A stretch of DNA of 64,000 bases from Odobenus rosmarus divergens (taxonomy: Eukaryota > Chordata > Mammalia > Carnivora > Odobenidae). Made by a program: the position numbers and the translations under genes. This document shows positions 23,005 to 34,439 of the stretch, one piece after another. The notes below the pieces were generated by a model, which worked only from the letters and a program-made list of their open reading frames with translations, did not search any database and was not told the origin of the DNA. The stretch lies in the NCBI RefSeq assembly GCF_000321225.1, contig NW_004451409.1:378352-442351 (forward strand), written 5' to 3'. Every line of letters starts with the position of its first letter. Position 1 is the stretch's first letter.

Positions 23005-23212
23005 TAATTAAAAGATACCAGACATCATCCTAAGCACTTTACTCATCTTATTTAATCTTCACAACAAATCTTCCAGGTGGGAATGATTATACCCACTTCA
23101 TAAATGGAAAAACCAAAGGTCAGAAAGATTAAGTAAACCACCAAGGTCATACCAAATGGTTTATCTACAATTAGAACCCAAGACTATTTTACTCCAGAGA
23201 TGAAGCTCTTAA
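23005..23212 (-). mobile_element. MIR SINE, most of its length
   Basis: In reverse-complement order it shows 'catcctaagcactttactca', 'tttaatcttcacaacaaatc', 'cttcataaatggaaaaacc', 'agattaagtaaaccaccaag', then 'acaattagaacccaag'. These are the canonical MIR blocks on the minus strand. Confidence 0.85.
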
Positions 23213-24632
23213 AGACTACAGGTTATGGCCTGACACATCCCTTTGAATGCACAATTTAGAGGAAGGAGGAGTCATAGGCTACCATCATGCCCAAGAGGGT
23301 GCACCATATCCCCATCACAAGGGAGAATCAGTGCCATTTAAAGAACTACTGAGGGAGAACAGGGAGGTGGCAACTAGGAGATGGTACAAGCGCCACATTT
23401 CTTCACTTGGCCACATAAACCTGCAAAGAAATCTCCCACTAATGGTTTATGATTGCCCAGCCTCTAGCCTGAGGATGGCTGAAAAAGAAAATGACTTAAC
23501 TTTTTCCCGGGGGACACTACCACGCTTTTGGTTAGATCAGATTATTGTGAAGGTAATTTTTGAAAAACACAAAATTCACAAAATATACCAAGAGGGGGAA
23601 AAAATCAATTCCTAGGTGATCTTAAGCAGGTTTAGCAAAGCCATTGAGGCACAGAGGTAGGAGAGTATAGAAAAAATATACTGAGGTCTTAAAAATACAT
23701 GTAATAGAAACAAAAAACAGTATTTAGGTTTTGTAACCTAAGTTCTTAAGAAGATGGATGAATAAGGATACACTAAAAATAACCCAAATAAGAATCCCCA
23801 AAACACATCTGCATGATTCCAACATCTTTGAGCTATAGAAAAACAACTGTAATTGGATTTCATTAAGAAGTCTCTTTTATTTGAATTTACTTTTCAAACA
23901 GATGTGTTGCTACAGACCTGAAGCTATCATGTTCAACCTTCCCTCGGCTCCAGCTCCTAAGAGTCAAATGGATTTGGTTCCATCTGTATGTCACAACAAT
24001 GACATCCAGTGGCTAGTTCACTGAAGTACATCTTCAGGGAAAAATTATACAACACCCTTTACAAAAGTAACGAACATTTTGGCACTTAGCATTTTCAAAA
24101 GTCATCTCTAGTATGCACCTTCATACGGTATGAAAGGTATGAAAGGGTAGAATGAAGAATTGTGCTCCTCAAGCAATTACACTCTGTGTCCATGATGAAC
24201 ACTTATATGAAGCTAGAGAAATTCAGCCATAAACTGAGCCTGGAAATAAAGCCAGATCTGGTTGGCAGTTACTGAAGTCATCATTTAAGTAAAAAAATTT
24301 GGAATTCCTAGTAACTCACTTTTATACTACTGTTTATTTATTAAGGCAGAGGAAAATGACAAATCATTTCTTTTTGTTTGTTTCTTTCTTCAACCTACAG
24401 TTTCTACTATAAGCATAGTGTTTCTCTTTAAGATGAAAAAAAATAGAAACATTTAGTGAAGTGTTTTAGTTAAAGAATTAACACAGTTTGCCTGGGAATA
24501 ACTATATATAATCCCAGAATACAGTTGTTGGCACAACGGAAGAATCTACTCCATGGTTTTCTTGCATTGTGGAGATTTTTTAGTTGGGAAGTGTACATAT
24601 TCAGGAAAAGATTTCACTACACAATGTTTTGT
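23213..24632. other. No recognisable feature; one 122-codon open frame
   Basis: The only notable item is a plus-strand frame of 122 codons from an ATG at 23247 to 23615, starting MHNLEEGGVIGYHHAQEGAP. I do not recognise the product. No signal peptide, membrane segment or known motif is visible, and no promoter, intron or poly(A) arrangement can be tied to it. A chance frame is the simplest reading. Confidence 0.45.
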
Positions 24633-24671
24633 TTTGTTTTGTGTTTTGTTTTGTGTTTTTGTCTTGTTTTA
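24633..24671. repeat. (TTTTG)n short tandem repeat
   Basis: Repeats of TTTTG and TGTTTTG run for about 40 bp, interrupted by a few substitutions. Confidence 0.8.
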
Positions 24672-25029
24672 TATGGTGAAGAGCTAAAGTTGAAACCTGC
24701 AAGAACCAAGCTTATACATTGGCTAAACTGCAATATATGGGTATGTGTATGATGTTATAGAAGACTTATATCACTGTCCTAGCCCATTTCTGAAGCAGCA
24801 GTATAGAAGTGACAGTAAATCAGATAAGTGTGGTCCCAGTAAAGAGTGTCTCATTTCGGTTATATGCACATGTAACATAATCATCACTAATGGTATCTTT
24901 CCATCATTAATTAAATCAAGTTCTTACAGAATATCTGATACTGTGCCATTTGTGAGGGGGAGGGGATGAATAAAGGGACAGACTACAAAAAAACCACAAT
25001 GTCTTGGGTTAATGTATGTAACCAATGTC

Positions 25030-25385
25030 ATCTGCCTCTGTGTTCTCTGGCCTTCGGAGATCACCCTTTTTTTACTTATAAGTTGGCTCAAGCCCCCATA
25101 CCACCTAGGTGAGAAAATAAGCTACCCCTCATATCTCTTCCCCCTACTCATACTTCCAAATGATCCTTGTAGGGTTTAAATTTATCTTATTTACCTCTTG
25201 TTATCATATCCTGCCTCTGCTGAATTCTCTCTACTTCTCTGCACCTGCAGCTCTTGTTCATTCTCATTCCAGCTAGACTGAAAAATAAGCGACTTAAAAG
25301 CAGGAGCCCTTTCTTAAAGTCCTGCTCCCCATTCTGTCCCCAATGTCTAAATTAGGACTTGGTCCATAGTAGTCACAATATCCTC
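25030..25385 (+). mobile_element. L2 LINE 3' region (degraded)
   Basis: The order 'tgaattctctctacttctct', 'ctagactgaaaaataagcg', 'gcaggagccctttcttaaag' and 'ccccaatgtctaaattagga' followed by 'cttggtccatagtag' fits the L2 3' end. Preservation is poor. Confidence 0.5.
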
Positions 25386-26008
25386 TCATTTTTTTAATTC
25401 AAGCAATTCAGCGATGCTTTCATCCATTCTCTCCTTCCAGACCCTTCCCTAAGCCCCATCTTTTCATGCCCATGGGACATAATTATGTCACCAGAATATT
25501 CTCCCTATTACTTGCATATGATGTGTTTAAAACACACCTAGATATAGAGGACTGATCCACCAAAAAGTAAAGTTGACCTCTTCAACAGAAGAAGCTGAAA
25601 CAAGTTCAGCATAGTAAGAAAAAGAAATTCACCCTGGAGCAGATCTGAAGAACCCATTTTAGAAATCAAGCCTCCCCATCTCTACACAACAATCTGAGAT
25701 TTCAGCATAGGTCAGAGCAGAAGGCATGAGAGCCAGAGGGAAGGGAGCGGTGTGCTGGAAAGTGTAACAACAGGCTCTCTGAATTTGGATGCAGATGTTG
25801 GTTAATCTTGTCATTTCTGAGTAAGATGAATAGAGATGAACAGTAGAACTTAACTCATTTGTGGATGATGTGAGCAACTGTTTTGCTAAATAAGATAATA
25901 GTTCTCAAACACTAAAGATCTTGTATGCTTATCTCAATGCAAAGATGATAGACACAACACACTTTTCAGTTTAATCTGCATTACTAACGTTTTTCTCCAT
26001 CACTTAAG
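25386..26008. other. No recognisable feature
   Basis: Unique-looking sequence without recognised repeats or coding potential. Confidence 0.5.
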
Positions 26009-26240
26009 TTAGACCAAACGTCAGCAAATTGCAGCCTGCAGGTGAAATCCAGCCTGCCATGTATTTTTCTAAGCAAAGTTTTACTGGAATGTAGCCATGC
26101 TCATTGTCCAAGCATTGCCCATGGCTGCTCACAAGCTACAGTGGCACAGTCACGCAGCTGGGACAGAAACCATATGGTCTGCAAAGCCTAAAATATTTAC
26201 TATCTGGCTCTTTACAGAAAAGTTTTCCAACCCATTCGGT
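26009..26240. mobile_element. hAT-Charlie-type DNA transposon relic
   Basis: The left end 'cgtcagcaaattgcagcctg', the middle 'aagttttactggaatgtagc', 'catggctgctcacaagctac' and 'caaagcctaaaatatttac', and the right end 'cagaaaagttttccaacc' follow a common mammalian hAT-type MER element with inverted 'ggtcggcaaac' termini. I do not assign the exact family. Confidence 0.8.
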
Positions 26241-26816
26241 ACTCTCTCCATTTCTGACAACTTCTCTCCTGATCTTAGCTATCAACACACTCCTCTGGCT
26301 GTTCAAAGTCCCTGCTACTCCCAGTGACCACCAACCCCTCCATTGCTTCTCTAACCTCCTTTTCACCCATAAAATGTTCATTTTCATCCATTTTAACTAA
26401 AAGTTGAGAAACAGATTATATAATTATTTTAGAGTAAGTTTTGACTGTGTATTAGATTCAATCCTCTTACTTTTAAAAAAGGACTGGTAGCTTGTTAAAG
26501 AAATCTTATTGGAATAACATCTGAAGAACATCAGTATGTTTACAGCACCACCGACCATGTTCCTGTCTTCTCAGCTTCTGTCACAGACTCTCCAGAGAAC
26601 AGTACTGGAGTGGACAGTGAGCCAGAGCCATCTACACCTCTGGCGACCCATTTCTGAAAGGGAGTTACTTTCAATCAATTCTCTGTGAAAAGAATAAGAG
26701 ACTAGGTGAGCCTTAAGTACTATTTTAGATGAAATTTGGTTCATGTATCTCCTTCCTTCCTTTTCTAAAGCTTTCTCCTACTCCTCTAGTTTCTAGGTAA
26801 AGATTTTATAGGAATA
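26241..26816. other. Unique sequence with a short coding-like stretch
   Basis: Most of this interval is unremarkable. From about 26503 to 26655 the plus strand holds about 50 codons without a stop (contains EEHQYVYSTTDHVPVF and ends STPLATHF then TGA), rich in Ser, Thr, Glu and Pro. I do not recognise the protein. A GT-containing 'ctaggtgagc' lies at about 26702, but no convincing acceptor precedes the frame. Confidence 0.35.
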
Positions 26817-27168
26817 TTCAGGTATTATACCTTTTATATTTATATTTTATATGAAATAAAGTTATGAAATCTTTGAAAAAAAAATTCCACAACTTGATAG
26901 CTTCACTTAGAGGCTTAAGTTATGTGCATGCTTTTTCTTATAATTACTTACATTTTTTAAAAGGACCTTGTTTATTTTAGATCATTTAAAAAGTACAAAA
27001 TACAAAAAAGAAATTGAAAACTCACCACTCAGATAATCATCAGGAAATGTGAGGAGTATACCTATAGTCTTTCTCTACACAGACACATGCACAAAGGAAG
27101 GTGTCACACACACACACACACACACACACACATCATTTACTATTTTATATACTACTATTTTCACTTAG
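26817..27168 (-). repeat. Inverted-duplication copy B (probable source)
   Basis: The reverse complement of this 352-bp segment matches 20453-20797 at about 96% by eye, including a (CA)n at 27105-27132 that corresponds to the (TG)n of the other copy. Unlike copy A it lies in continuous older LINE-like sequence that carries on to about 27560. This suggests B is the original locus. Confidence 0.88.
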
Positions 27169-27560
27169 CTTTATATAGTGAAGATCTTTCAATGTCATTG
27201 AATATTGCTTTACAAAGTCATTTGTATTGGCTAGCTAGTGTTTGAATTTACAGCTAGACCATGATGAATTTTTAAAAATAGCTTTATATATGGTATTGCA
27301 TATTTAAAAATATTTTAAACACTGCAATAAATGCCCTAGGCATCCATCCAGTATTTCCTTAAGGAAATCCCTTTCTGAGCCAATAATTAGGTATCTTTTT
27401 ATATGAATCGACTTTTAATTCAAATCGTTAAATTGCCTTCCCAAAATATGGTATTGTGGTAATAGTAATGATCTCTGAAGTGGAATTATGGATGGTTTTA
27501 AATTTACTTTTTATTATTTATCAGTTTTTCCATGTATTCTATAATGAACCAATAGAGATA
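26880..27560 (-). mobile_element. Ancient L1 3' region (contains copy B)
   Basis: Read on the minus strand, blocks equivalent to 'ggttatctctgggtggtggg', 'tactaagtgaaaa', and on the + strand 'catttgtattggctagctag', 'cactgcaataaatgc' and 'tatttccttaaggaaatccc', follow the end of ORF2 and the 3'UTR of an old mammalian L1. Subfamily not assigned. It is heavily diverged. Confidence 0.55.
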
Positions 27561-28669
27561 CCCAGGATATTCAGGAGCATCTTTCTTAATAGATAGATGT
27601 ATAGGTACATAAGTAGATACACCAAATTATGTATTTATGGGTCTAAGCTGTTTTAGTTATAAAATACAAAACAAATTTTAAATGTAAAGTGCCTCTTTCA
27701 TGGTATCCAGCTATTTAAAAGCAAATGGTTTATGCTGTATATATGCTTAAAAGTGTTAGAATAATATAGCAGAATCTGTGTCTTTAATATGTACATTAGT
27801 GTCTTTCTCTAAAACATAAATGAGATCATTTTCCTTTCTACCAATAAATACAAGAGTACATTTAATGAATATACTCTCAAGTGTTTCATGTCTTATTTCA
27901 TTACCAGCAGTAACAACCTACTTCTGCCATCTTCCTAATGACAATTTTCATTATAAGGATTAAAAAAAAAAGGCATTACATTTAGAAACACAGCATCTCA
28001 GGTATAACTCCTAGGTGAATATTTCCATCAGCTCCTCTCATTTTCCTGTTCAACATTAATCAGCTCTTTCCCTATAAATATGCTGTTTCATTTAGAGATA
28101 ATGTTTAAAGTTAATCAACTCCTACATTGTTGTTTCACTTTCAGGAACCATTTAGGTATGAATTAGGGGAACACAAATATTAAAGCTGTAAATGTGTTTC
28201 TTAATGAATTTACAGTAACATTTCATTAATTTAAAACCCTTTCACACAAAGAAGTGCAGCAATAGAAAAAACTCCTGCATTCTATTAATCTGTGAAAGTG
28301 ATTGTGTCCAGAAGGAGGTTTTCTGAGCACAGTTTGAAAAGGAAGGTAAGGAAGATGACCTTGAGTGAGCTTGAGATAATACATTGCAATTCCCTAAGCT
28401 ACACAGAACAGTTCCAGTTTGATAGCTTTCAGCAAATATCTAGACATTTCTTTCCACAGATAATTCAAAGCAGCATAATTGATTTTCCTACTTATTGGTA
28501 GTTTCTGTCTTCAACCTGCCTTTAGACCTGTCTCACCATTCTTATTTAAATCAGGTCAGTGTGGTATGGATGTCACACAGTGGACATCAGAATGATTCTT
28601 CTTCAAGAAGTTCTTATAGTAGGAAACCGAAATTCATAAGAATGGGGTTATAAAGGATCAGCATGCTCC
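27561..28669. other. No recognisable feature
   Basis: AT-rich, unique-looking sequence. No gene, repeat or regulatory element recognised. Confidence 0.5.
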
Positions 28670-28740
28670 ATGCATTATTCACTCAACAAATATTTACCAA
28701 ATCATTATTGAGTGCTAGGCACTAGGCTAAATAATGCTAC
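28670..28740 (-). mobile_element. MIR/L2-like fragment (weak)
   Basis: The text 'ttcactcaacaaatattta' then 'ttattgagtgctaggcacta' is typical of the 3' end of MIR or L2 in reverse orientation. The fragment is too short to decide. Confidence 0.45.
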
Positions 28741-29449
28741 CCCTGCTCCTTGTAGATCATAATTCCTATATGACTTTATTTGCTCCAACATTACTATCAT
28801 CTTTTAAATGTCCATTTGAATGATCCTTTGAATAACCTGGCTTCTGGGTTCCTTAATTTGGTTTCTCCAAAGCAGATCCTAAAACAAGTACTTGGCTGCA
28901 GGTAATTTACTAGAGAGATGATTCCCAGAAGTAACAACGGAGGAGCAGGAAGGAGTGTATGCTACTGTATTCGTTGCCAGAATACACAATAGCTACTCAA
29001 TCCTTCTTGGGAACCATGTGAAACTGAACTGCCCTTCCAAAGAAGAGGAGCTGGGGCATTTATCCATCCACTCCTGTTCCCAAATGGTTTAGATTTGTTG
29101 CCAGAAGTACATACTCTTCCACATTTCCTGACTACCCTTGCCTGCATTGAGGGAGCTCTCAAGAGAAAGTCCTGAGGCAGAAAAGCAGAGGGAAAATGGG
29201 TACTCAAGGTAGGAGGGCAAAAGCAAACGGGAACTGTTTGCCACAGCTCCTGATGAAATCAGAGGTCGACCAAAGGGATGTGACCTAGGGCATGAAAACT
29301 GTCACTGCAACTTCTTCTTTTTCAGTAATCTTGTTCTCTACCCAGTTCAGATAGTCACTCTCATAGTCAACCCCTAGCCTTGTAGTTTCCTCTTCCCAAC
29401 TTGCACATTTTAAGAAATCCCTTCCCCAAACATCGCTTTCATCTTTCAA
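28741..29449. other. No confidently recognised feature
   Basis: Mixed sequence. The part around 28880-28960 ('ggtaatttactagagagatg' then 'attcccagaagtaac') recalls an old LTR-type repeat, but I cannot name it. No coding evidence. Confidence 0.4.
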
Positions 29450-30054
29450 ACTTACTCTCTCCAGTACCCTGGTTTAAATAATTCTTAACATCCATTAGAT
29501 CCTACAGTCCATTAATCCTACCACCTTTCTATTGGCCACCACTACTCGGGTCCTCACTTCCTTTCACAGATTAAATACACAGTCCATTTTTATCATCATG
29601 CCCTTGCACATATTCTCAACTCTCTTGTTTCTCTCCCACTTCCTCATTCTCTTTTAACAAAACTCTCATATTGGGTAAGTTTGTCTCTCCATCTACTCTG
29701 GTCCTGCGTCCATCCTGTAGCTGGATGAATCCAGAGAAAAATTGTTCTCATTTTAAGGGGATAGTCATTTTGCACAAGTAGCCTTTTAATGCTGCCCAAC
29801 AATCAAACCGAATTTCCCTGGTTCCTTCACACACACACACACCCTAGATGGCTGTTTCATTTCTTCTATTCTCATTTCAATCCTCCAACTTCCTCTTTAT
29901 CTTCATTTTCAGTTGACAATCTTGCTTCCTGTATCTCTGAGAAAATAGAAGTAGAAAACAGAAGTAACTTATTTTGAATCCCCACAAGCTCCACCAACAC
30001 ATCTACCTATCTCATCATATATATGCCCATACACTCTGAATTACTCTATTATTA

Positions 30055-30237
30055 GGGGCGCCTGGGTGGTTCAGTTGGTTAAGTGTCTGACTCTTGATTT
30101 CGGCTCAGGCCACGATCTCAGGGTTGTGAGATTCAGCCCTACGTCAGGCTCCATGCTAGGCATGGAGCCTGCTTAAGAGTCTCTCTCCCTTTCCCTCTCC
30201 CCCTCCTCACCCTCTCCCTCTCTAAGAAAACACAAAA
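30055..30237 (+). mobile_element. Can-SINE, full length, 12-bp TSD
   Basis: GGGGCGCCTGGGTGGTTCAG at the start, 'gatctcagggttgtgagatt', 'ccatgctaggcatggagcct', CT-rich block and an A-rich end. ACTCTATTATTA at 30043-30054 is repeated exactly at 30238-30249. It interrupts the L2 5' segment. Confidence 0.95.
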
Positions 30238-30429
30238 ACTCTATTATTAATACAAAGGGTCCATACCCCATCCAAGGCCAATGCTTCAACTCGTCCACTA
30301 GATCCCATCAACCTTCTCTTGCTTGAGGATATTGCTCCTAGAAATACTCTCTTTTTCCTATATCATAAATGTTTCTCTCTCTGCTGAATCCTTCCTATTA
30401 AGCATAAAAACATGCTAAATTGCGCCATC

Positions 30430-30482
30430 TTAAATTATCATCGTCATCATCGTCTTTATAATCATCGTCATCATCATCTCCC
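30430..30482. repeat. (ATC/TCG)n short tandem repeat
   Basis: Imperfect ATC/GTC trinucleotides (for example 'atcatcgtcatcatcgtc') cover about 50 bp. Confidence 0.75.
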
Positions 30483-32526
30483 TCATTAACTTACTAACCC
30501 TCCAACCTACACTCCTTTATAATTTTTCACTTTACAACAAAACTAATTTGGAGTTACCTATATTCATTATCTCTGACTTATTGACACTCATTCTTTTTTG
30601 AACCAATTCAATGCAGTCCCAGTCAATATTCTCTTGTCAAGGGAAAATATGAATTGTCCCCATATTTGTTAAATTCAATAAGAAATATTTATTCCTCATA
30701 TTTTTTGACATGTCAGCAACATGTGACACAGATTTATCATCCGCTTCTTCCTGAAATACCTTTATCATTTGGTTTCCAAGATATTTCACATAGTTTGTTT
30801 TCCTTACTGACTACTCTTTCCGCATCATTTTTGCAACTTTCTACTCATCTCCCTGGTTTCTAAACACTGTAGTACCCCAGTGCTCCATCTTTGAACTTCA
30901 TATATATCATCCAGTTTCATAGCCTTAAATACCATCTATGTGCACATGAGTCACACATTTATCTCTATCCCAGACCTCTCTTAAAATTTTTTAATTAGCT
31001 GTTTTGAAGTATAATCTATATTCAATAAAATTATACAATTTATGAGTTTTGACAAATAAATACAGTCACGTACCCACGACCAAAAGCAAGATATAGAATA
31101 TTTACTTCAACCATAAAGTTCTCTCCTGCTCCTTTGCAGTAAAACTGCCGCCCCCACCCCACACACACCCTGCGTCAGCTTCTGGCAACCATCAGTCTGC
31201 TTTCTGTCATTATAGTTTTATCTTTTCTAGAACTTTGTATCAGTGGAATTATACATTATCTGGTATTTCGAGAATGGCCTCTTTCATGTAGCATAATGCT
31301 TTTGGTACTCATCCACATTATTATATCTATCAGTAGTTCTTTCCTTTTTATTGCTGTGTAGATTTGCAGGCATGGATGTATAGCAATCTGTTTATTCATT
31401 CCCAGTCAAGGAACATTTGAGTTATTTCTAGTTTTATCTATTACAAATAAAGCTACCAAAAATATTCACATGTGAACATTTCATTGTGAGTTTATTTTGC
31501 ATTGCCCTAATAACCAACATTGTTGAACATCTTACTTATGCTTATTTACCATTCATACAACTTATTTGGGGAAGTGTCTACAAATCTGTCACCCATTTTT
31601 ATTTTCATATATTTATCTTATTACTGAGTTGTAAGGGTTCTTCTATTATGGACACAAGTTCTTCATCAGATACATGTTTTGCCAACAATTTCTTCCCATC
31701 TATAGCTTGCCTTTTCCTTTTCTTAATAGTGTATTTTGAAGAGCAAACATTTTACGTTTTGATTAATTCTTATTTTACCATCTTTTTTTAAAACATATGG
31801 TTGATTCATTTTGTATCCTAAGATGTATTTGCCTAAACCAAGGTTATAAAGATATTTGCTTATGTTTTCATCTATAAGTTTTATGGTGTTAGCTCACATT
31901 TAGGTGTATAATCTACTTAAAGCCAGTTTTTTTACAGAATGCGTGCTAAGGGTCAAGGTTCATACGGCTATCCAATTGTTCCAACACCATTTATTGCAAC
32001 AACTATTCTTTCCCCACTGAATTACCTTGAAATCTTTGTTGAAAATAAATAAGTGTATGTAACTACTTTGTGATTGTCTATTTCTATTTTTCTGTATATC
32101 TGTCCTTATGCCAATACCATGCTATTTGATTACTGCAAAGCTTTAGAGTAAGACTAGAAATCAGATAGTGTAAATTCTCAAATTGTGTTCTTTTTCAAAA
32201 ATTGTTTTGGCTCTTTAGCACTTTTATTTGCATATAGATTCTTGAATCAACTTGTCAATTTTTACCAAATAATAAAAGGTATTGGGATTTTAATAGCATT
32301 GAATCTATAGATAATTTAAGGAGACTTGACATTTTAACAATAATTAGTCTTTCAATCTGTGAACCTAGTATAAGTCTCCATTTATTGAGATTTTCTTTAC
32401 TTTCTTTGAATAAATTTTGCATGTTCAAGTAAATAATTCTTGCACATATTTTATAAAATTTAAAATAAATATTTCATATTTTAAAACTATAAAACTTTTT
32501 TAATGCCATTAAAATGTATTATTATA

Positions 32527-32705
32527 GGGGCACCTGGGTGGCTCAGTTAAGCATCTGCCTTCAGCTCAGCCCATGATCCCAGGGTCCCACAAGGCCCCAC
32601 ATCAGGCTCTCTGCTCAGCAGTGAGTCTGTTTCTCCCTCTCCCTCTGTCCCTCTGCGTGCTTGTGCTCGCTCTCTCTCTCTTAAATAAATAAAATCTTTT
32701 TAAAA
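32527..32705 (+). mobile_element. Can-SINE, full length
   Basis: Starts GGGGCACCTGGGTGGCTCAG, has 'ccatgatcccagggtccc', 'catcaggctctctgctcagc', CT-rich block and AAATAAATAAAATCTTTTTA tail. ATTATTATA occurs just before (32518-32526), and matching ATTATTATT-type sequence follows, so the duplication is blurred by an AT-rich tract. Nested in the minus-strand L1. Confidence 0.92.
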
Positions 32706-32870
32706 GATTATTATTATATTAATATATTGTATTATTTATTATATTAATATCATAATGTTGATTATAATTATATTATAATTAATTATAACAAATAAAATAA
32801 TTATATAATATATAATATAATAATAATATAATAATTAATATAATATTAATAAGTATATTAATTTCAAACC
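32706..32870. repeat. AT-rich low-complexity tract after a SINE tail
   Basis: About 160 bp composed almost only of A and T (ATTATT, TATAAT, AATTAT motifs). It begins at the SINE target site, so expansion of the AT target or tail is plausible. Confidence 0.8.
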
Positions 32871-33061
32871 CCAATTGTTGGTTGCAAATATATAGAAATA
32901 CAATTAATTTGTTGAAAAAAAAGAAATACAATTAGTTTATTGAATATTGACTTTGTATCCTGCAACTTTGCTATTTATGTATTACTTCCAGTAGCTTCTT
33001 TTTTTGCTCAGTACCTTCTGTGTAGATTCCCTAACTTTTGTTGTTTTAAATGTAGATGATT

Positions 33062-33260
33062 GGGGCGCCTGGGTGGCTCAGTTTGTTAAGCTTCCAACTC
33101 TTGATTTTGGCTCAGGTCATGATCTCAAAGTCTTGAGATCAAGCCCTGCATCAGGCTCCATGCTGGGTGTGAAGACTGCTTAAGATTCTCTCTCTCTTTC
33201 ACTCTGCCCCGCCCCCCAGCTCACACTCTCTCTCTAAACAAACAAATAAAAATAAAAAAT
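33062..33260 (+). mobile_element. Can-SINE, full length, 13-bp TSD
   Basis: Starts GGGGCGCCTGGGTGGCTCAG, with 'gatctcaaagtcttgagatc', 'catgctgggtgtgaagactg' and an A-rich tail with AAACAAACAAATAAA. AAATGTAGATGAT (33048-33060) recurs as AAATGTAAATGAT (33261-33273). Nested in the minus-strand L1. Confidence 0.94.
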
Positions 33261-33666
33261 AAATGTAAATGATCATGTCATATGCAAATAAGAGGTCTTT
33301 CCTTTCCAATTTCTATGTCTTTTGTTTATTCTTTTTATCATATTGCACTAGCTAGAAATCACAATAAAAATAGAAAAGAAGTGGTGGGAGTAGACATCCT
33401 TTCTTGTTCCCTTTGTTCCAGTTTTAAGGGGAAAGTATTCAGTATGATATTGGTTGTATGGATTTTGTAAATGCCCTTCTTCTATTTTTGGTTTGTAGAG
33501 TTTTTATCATGAATGGGAGTTGAATTTTGAGAAAAATGTTTTTACTTCATCCATTGAGGTGATTATGAGTTTTATCTTATTTTCTGTTAATTGGTGAATT
33601 ATATTTATTTTTGAATGTTAAACCAACACTAAACTCCTGAGATAAACTTTAATTGGTCAAGATTTA

Positions 33667-34345
33667 TTATCCTATGCAAACTACAGCCACAATGAGATAT
33701 CACCTCACACCTGTTAGAATGGCCATCATCAAAATACAAGGGATAACAAATTCTGGTATAGATGTGGAAAAAAAGGAAATCTTTGTGCACTGTTGGCAAG
33801 ACTATAAATTGGTACAGCCCCTAAGGAAAACAGTATGGAGGATACTCAAAAAATTAAAAATAGAACTACCATATGATCCAGCAATTTCACTTCTGGGAAT
33901 ATATCCAAAGGTAATGAAAACACTACCTTGAAAAGATGTCTGCACCTCCATGTTCAAAGCAAAACTATTTACAATAGCCAAGACATGGTTACAGACACAG
34001 GGGGTAGGGGGAAAAGGAACTGAAGGAAAATAGTCAAAAGGATTTAACTTTCAGTTATAAGATAAATAAGTAGTAGGGATACAATGTACAACATGATAAT
34101 TATAAGTAACACTAACATATGATATATAGGAAAGTTGTTAAGAGAGTAAATCCTCCTTATTAAAAGGAGGAATTTCCTTTTCCTTTATTATTTTCTTCTT
34201 TTTTTTTATTGTATCCATATGAGAACACAGATGTTAGCTGTACCAACTGTGATAATCATTTCACAATATATGTAAATCAAACCCTCATGCTGTATGCCTT
34301 AAACTGATACAGTAATGTACATCAGTTATTTTTCAATAAAACTGG
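33667..34345 (+). mobile_element. L1 3' portion nested in an opposite-strand L1
   Basis: Plus-strand L1 text: 'gatatcacctcacacctgtt', 'ctaccatatgatccagcaat', 'acaatagccaagacatgg', then after an apparent internal deletion (about 33988) 'ggaaagttgttaagagagta', 'catttcacaatatatg' and 'tttttcaataaaactgg'. Flanks GATTTATTATCCT and GATGTATTATTCT are a likely target-site duplication with changes. A translated stretch (33653-33931) is recognisably the ORF2 C-terminus. Confidence 0.88.
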
Positions 34346-34439
34346 GGGGGGAGATGTATTATTCTCTTTTATATATGGTTGGATTAGATTTGCTGAAGTT
34401 TTGCTAAAGGAATTTTTCACTGATGCTCTTGAGTTTACA

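Larger units (their letters stand above)
29450..30985 (+). mobile_element. L2 LINE ORF region, first segment of a split element
   Basis: The segment from about 30600 follows the L2 reverse-transcriptase region in order: 'gacatgtcagcaacatgtga', 'ggtttccaagatatttcaca', 'cccagtgctccatctttgaa', 'tcatagccttaaataccatc', 'tatctctatcccagacctct'. Upstream, the pyrimidine-rich text 29450-30600 is compatible with more 5' L2, but less certain. Frames are destroyed. The next L2 block resumes at about 36888 after several kilobases of insertions. Confidence 0.75.
30986..34437 (-). mobile_element. Old L1 (3'UTR and ORF2 3' half) hosting two SINEs and another L1
   Basis: The + strand shows L1 text in reverse complement: 3'UTR 'ttgaagtataatctatattc', then the end of ORF2 backwards, with 'ggtactcatccacattatta', 'attgctgtgtagatttgc', 'atgccaataccatgctattt', 'ttgaataaattttgcatgtt', and onward to 'tgctgaagttttgctaaagg' near 34395. 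Can-SINEs at 32527 and 33062 and a plus-strand L1 at 33667 interrupt it. It cuts the L2 whose first segment ends at 30985. Moderately old and frame-broken. Confidence 0.82.

Noticed and set aside
33653..33931. 92-codon frame with a good protein look
   Set aside because: It is the C-terminal end of L1 ORF2 in a truncated L1, not a host gene.
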